A DNA stretch of 64,000 nucleotides from Lentilactobacillus laojiaonis. GTDB taxonomy: Bacteria > Bacillota > Bacilli > Lactobacillales > Lactobacillaceae. The stretch is taken from contig NZ_CP085278.1 of NCBI RefSeq assembly GCF_020616595.1, forward strand, positions 620,001-684,000, given 5' to 3'. The notes beneath the pieces are model-generated. The model was not told where the DNA came from. It worked only from the letters and a program-made list of their open reading frames with translations, and ran no database searches. Below are positions 61,142 through 64,000 of this stretch, piece after piece (the first letter of the stretch is position 1; each line of letters opens with the position of its first letter). A program made the translations under genes and the position numbers.

Positions 61142-62938
61142 TTATTCTCGACGGTTAATATCTTCAGGATGTTCAACTAAAATTCCTAAATCACCTAATT
61201 GCTTAGTTGATACTGGTTGAGGTGCACTAGTCAACGGTTCAACAGCTTTGGAGTTTTTAGGGAATGCAATTACATCACGAATATTATCACGTTTAGCAAG
61301 TAATCTAGCAAATCGATCTAATCCAATTGCTAAACCTCCATGAGGTGGAAATCCGTAATCTAAAGCATCCAAGAAGTAGCCAAATTGTTCTTCTGCACTT
61401 TCTTTAGTAAATCCTAAGGCTTTAAACATTTTTTCTTGAAGTTCACGAGTGTGAATACGAATTGATCCACCACCCAATTCTAGTCCGTTTAAAATAATGT
61501 CGTAGCTTTGTGCATAGGCTTTATGAGGATCTTCATCATCATTCATTAAATAATGAACATCTTCTTCATTAGGCATTGTAAATGGATGATGAGCTGATAC
61601 GTAACGTTCTAAATCAACATCATATTCAAACAATGGCCAATCTACGACCCATAAGAATGCAAATTTAGATTCATCAATTAAATTAAGCTCATTAGCAATA
61701 GTTACTCGTAAATAGCTTAGTGAAGCAGCTACAACACGAGCTTCATCGGCTACAAATAAAATTAAGTCACCAGATTTAGCATCTGTTTGGTCTAGCATTG
61801 CTTTTTGAAGAGCTTCATCAGTAAAGAATTTAGATATTGGTCCACTAAATCCGTCATCCGTTACTTTAATCCAAGCTAATCCTTTAGCACCAAAGCGTTC
61901 AATATATTTGGTAAAACTATCAATAGCTTTACGAGAATACTTGTCTGCACCGCCAGGAACAGTAATTGATTTTACTTGATTACCATTCTTAACAGTTTCA
62001 GAGAATACTTTAAAGTCACAGTCCTTAACAATTTCAGAAACATCAGTTAATTCCATTCCAAAACGGGTATCTGGTTGATCAGTACCAAAACGGGCCATAG
62101 ATTCATCCCAACTAATTCTTTCAAATGGTAATTTAACTTCCACTCCTAGAGTATCTTTCATTACTTTAGCAATTAAGCCTTCAGTATATTCTTGAATTTC
62201 TTCAGGATCAGCAAACGACATTTCCATATCAATTTGTGTGAATTCTGGTTGGCGGTCACCACGTAAATCTTCATCACGGTAACATCTAGCAATTTGATAA
62301 TATTTATCAAAACCTGCTCCCATTAGTAATTGTTTAAATTGTTGAGGAGATTGTGGCAATGCATAGAAAGAACCAGGATATACTCGTGACGGTACCAAAT
62401 AATCACGTGCTCCTTCTGGAGTAGATTTGGTTAGTGTTGGAGTTTCAACATCAACGAAGCCCATTTGATCAAAATAACTATGAACTGACTGAGTTATTCG
62501 GTTGCGAATTAACATATTGCGAAGCATTTCCGGTCTTCTTAAATCTAAATAACGATATTTTAATTTTAATTCATCAGAAGCTTTAACGTTATCTTGAATA
62601 TCAAAAGGTGGGGTTTTAGAAGTTGATAAAATTTTGGCATTAATTACATCTACTTCGATTTTACCAGTCTTCATATTATCGTTAACTTCACGAGCAGATC
62701 TAGCTACTACGTTACCTTCAATTTCAATGACATATTCATTTCTTAATTGATCAGCTACTGTACGAGCATCGGCACTATATTCATCACTAAATACCAATTG
62801 TACAATTCCTTCACGGTCTCTTAAATCTATAAAGATAAGTCCACCTAAATCACGACGCTTTTGTACCCATCCCTTGAGGACAACTTTTTTATCTATATAT
62901 GATTCGTCTACTAAACCTGCATAAGTTGTTCTTTTCAT
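61142..62938 (-). CDS. aspS: Aspartyl-tRNA synthetase
   Basis: Class IIb synthetase, 598 residues from the ATG at 62938 (MKRTTYAG), with GGGAG upstream. OB-fold anticodon domain (1-110), catalytic core with motif 2 ([22 protein letters not shown]), a bacterial GAD insertion, and motif 3 ending [13 protein letters not shown]. Follows hisS by 16 bases, the common hisS-aspS pair. Confidence 0.97.
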   Translation of the reverse strand: MKRTTYAGLVDESYIDKKVVLKGWVQKRRDLGGLIFIDLRDREGIVQLVFSDEYSADARTVADQLRNEYVIEIEGNVVARSAREVNDNMKTGKIEVDVINAKILSTSKTPPFDIQDNVKASDELKLKYRYLDLRRPEMLRNMLIRNRITQSVHSYFDQMGFVDVETPTLTKSTPEGARDYLVPSRVYPGSFYALPQSPQQFKQLLMGAGFDKYYQIARCYRDEDLRGDRQPEFTQIDMEMSFADPEEIQEYTEGLIAKVMKDTLGVEVKLPFERISWDESMARFGTDQPDTRFGMELTDVSEIVKDCDFKVFSETVKNGNQVKSITVPGGADKYSRKAIDSFTKYIERFGAKGLAWIKVTDDGFSGPISKFFTDEALQKAMLDQTDAKSGDLILFVADEARVVAASLSYLRVTIANELNLIDESKFAFLWVVDWPLFEYDVDLERYVSAHHPFTMPNEEDVHYLMNDDEDPHKAYAQSYDIILNGLELGGGSIRIHTRELQEKMFKALGFTKESAEEQFGYFLDALDYGFPPHGGLAIGLDRFARLLAKRDNIRDVIAFPKNSKAVEPLTSAPQPVSTKQLGDLGILVEHPEDINRRE

Positions 62939-62954
62939 TTTTAATGCTCCCTTA

Positions 62955-64000
62955 TTATTCATTAAAGTAATCGGTTAAAACCGCGTTAAAATTAGATTTA
63001 ACCTCATTAAGTGGAACTGAAACCTCATTACCATCTAACATGGATTTAACATTAACAGTTTCTTGTTCCAATTCTCGTTCGCCAATTGTAATTGTGTATG
63101 TTGCTCCTAATTTATTAGCAGTTTTAAATTGAGCTTTAGGTTTTTTATCTAAGTAATCACGATCTACCGAAAATCCATTAGATCTCAAGGCTTTAACAAT
63201 CTGAGATGTTTCATAAGTCGTCTCTTCACCAATTCCCACTACATATACATCTAAGTTATCTAGAATTGGTAATTTAACATTTTGAGAATCCATTAATAAT
63301 ATTAGTCTTTCAATTCCGAGTCCAAAACCAACCCCTGAAACTTCTGGGCCACCTAATTCCTCAACCAACCCATTATATCTTCCACCCGCACAAATGGTAG
63401 TATATCCTTCACCAAGTGATTTTGAATTTACCATAATTTCAAAAATAGTATGATTATAATAATCTAAACCACGGACCATTGAAGGATCTACAGTAAATGG
63501 AATGTGTAAAGCCTCTAAAAGTTTTTTAACTTTATCAAAATGAGCTTGAGATTCTGGACTTAGAAAATCTAAGATTGACGGTGCATCGGCCACAAATTTT
63601 TGATCGTTTTTGTCTTTACTATCTAGAACACGTAATGGATTTTTATGAAGTCGATTTTTAGAATCTTCACTTAATTCATCAAAATGTGGTTCTAAGTAAT
63701 CAATCAGAGCTTGACGATAGTTTTCACGAGTTTCTTTATCGCCTAACGTATTTATTACTAATTTAAGATCTTTTAATCCAAATTTTTGTAATAAATTCAT
63801 TCCCATATCAATTACTTCTACATCTAATTCTGGAGCATCACTCCCAAAAGCCTCTACACCAATTTGATGAAACTCACGTAATCGACCAGATTGTGGACGT
63901 TCATATCTAAACATTGATCCCATATAAAACACTTTATATGGCTTTGAAAATTCAGGACCATATAATTTATTTTCCACAAACGAGCGAACTACGCCAGCAG
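62955..64000 (-). CDS. hisS: Histidyl-tRNA synthetase, C-terminal part
   Basis: The frame continues past the GTG at 63977 to the window edge, reading [16 protein letters not shown], which fits HisRS, so the gene starts outside. Class IIa motif 2 region ([23 protein letters not shown]), the LVRGLDYYN-like [13 protein letters not shown] motif, motif 3 ([11 protein letters not shown]) and the anticodon domain are present. About 348 of the usual 420-430 residues are visible. Confidence 0.96.
   Translation of the reverse strand, partial: AGVVRSFVENKLYGPEFSKPYKVFYMGSMFRYERPQSGRLREFHQIGVEAFGSDAPELDVEVIDMGMNLLQKFGLKDLKLVINTLGDKETRENYRQALIDYLEPHFDELSEDSKNRLHKNPLRVLDSKDKNDQKFVADAPSILDFLSPESQAHFDKVKKLLEALHIPFTVDPSMVRGLDYYNHTIFEIMVNSKSLGEGYTTICAGGRYNGLVEELGGPEVSGVGFGLGIERLILLMDSQNVKLPILDNLDVYVVGIGEETTYETSQIVKALRSNGFSVDRDYLDKKPKAQFKTANKLGATYTITIGERELEQETVNVKSMLDGNEVSVPLNEVKSNFNAVLTDYFNE

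Overview
The window looks like a chromosomal core segment of a low-GC (by eye about one third G+C) member of the Lactobacillaceae. Gene content and order are those of lactobacilli and related Firmicutes: phoH-ybeY-dgkA-era-recO-glyQS-dnaG-rpoD-trmK-nif3, ypmR-ypmS-yozE-rbgA-rnhB-dprA-topA, and ribT-scpA-scpB-rluB. pyk lies directly downstream of dnaE with no pfkA between them. In homofermentative lactobacilli pfkA normally precedes pyk, so this suggests an obligately heterofermentative, phosphoketolase-pathway species such as the Fructilactobacillus, Apilactobacillus or Lentilactobacillus groups. The genus is an inference, not something the sequence proves. I see no insertion sequence, prophage, CRISPR array, tRNA or rRNA.

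Layout. 1-7.9 kb: a mixed-strand housekeeping patch with the end of the type 2 IPP isomerase gene, an rRNA m5C methyltransferase, a HAD phosphatase, glycerol kinase, a 4-oxalocrotonate tautomerase, and a peptidase plus amino-acid transporter pair behind three ArgR-box-like sites. 7.9-14.4 kb: the ypmR to topA cluster. 14.4-19 kb: degV, then cca, an ABC-F ATPase and folA. 19-31.8 kb: a YitT membrane protein, a TPR protein, HU, der, a four-domain S1 protein, cmk, a LysM protein, recQ with ypbB, the riboflavin importer ribU under an FMN riboswitch, and the rluB-scpB-scpA-ribT block. 31.8-44.2 kb: cvfB, pyk, dnaE, a small DUF2929 membrane protein, clpB under a CtsR box, pepT, nif3 and trmK. 44.2-55 kb: rpoD, dnaG, glyS and glyQ behind a glycine T-box, recO, era, dgkA, ybeY, phoH, yqeY and rpsU. 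55-64 kb: a PPDK regulatory protein, endonuclease IV, a wall-teichoic-acid cluster (two CDP-glycerol glycerophosphotransferases flanking the TagG permease), a second YitT protein, aspS and the end of hisS.

The genes serve translation and ribosome assembly, DNA replication and repair, envelope building, and nutrient uptake. Regulation visible in the DNA includes an FMN riboswitch, a T-box, a CtsR operator, three ArgR-box-like sites, many factor-independent terminators and several consensus SigA promoters. Several core genes start at TTG behind a good ribosome binding site, and one HAD phosphatase appears to start at ATT.

I did not find a convincing undescribed biological system. The points most worth checking are the ATT start, the terminator-like hairpin at the very 5' end of the predicted clpB transcript, the ArgR-box cluster, the TagG permease lacking a neighbouring TagH, and the convergent PPDK-regulator and nfo genes with no terminator between them. 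No gap between genes exceeds 300 bases.
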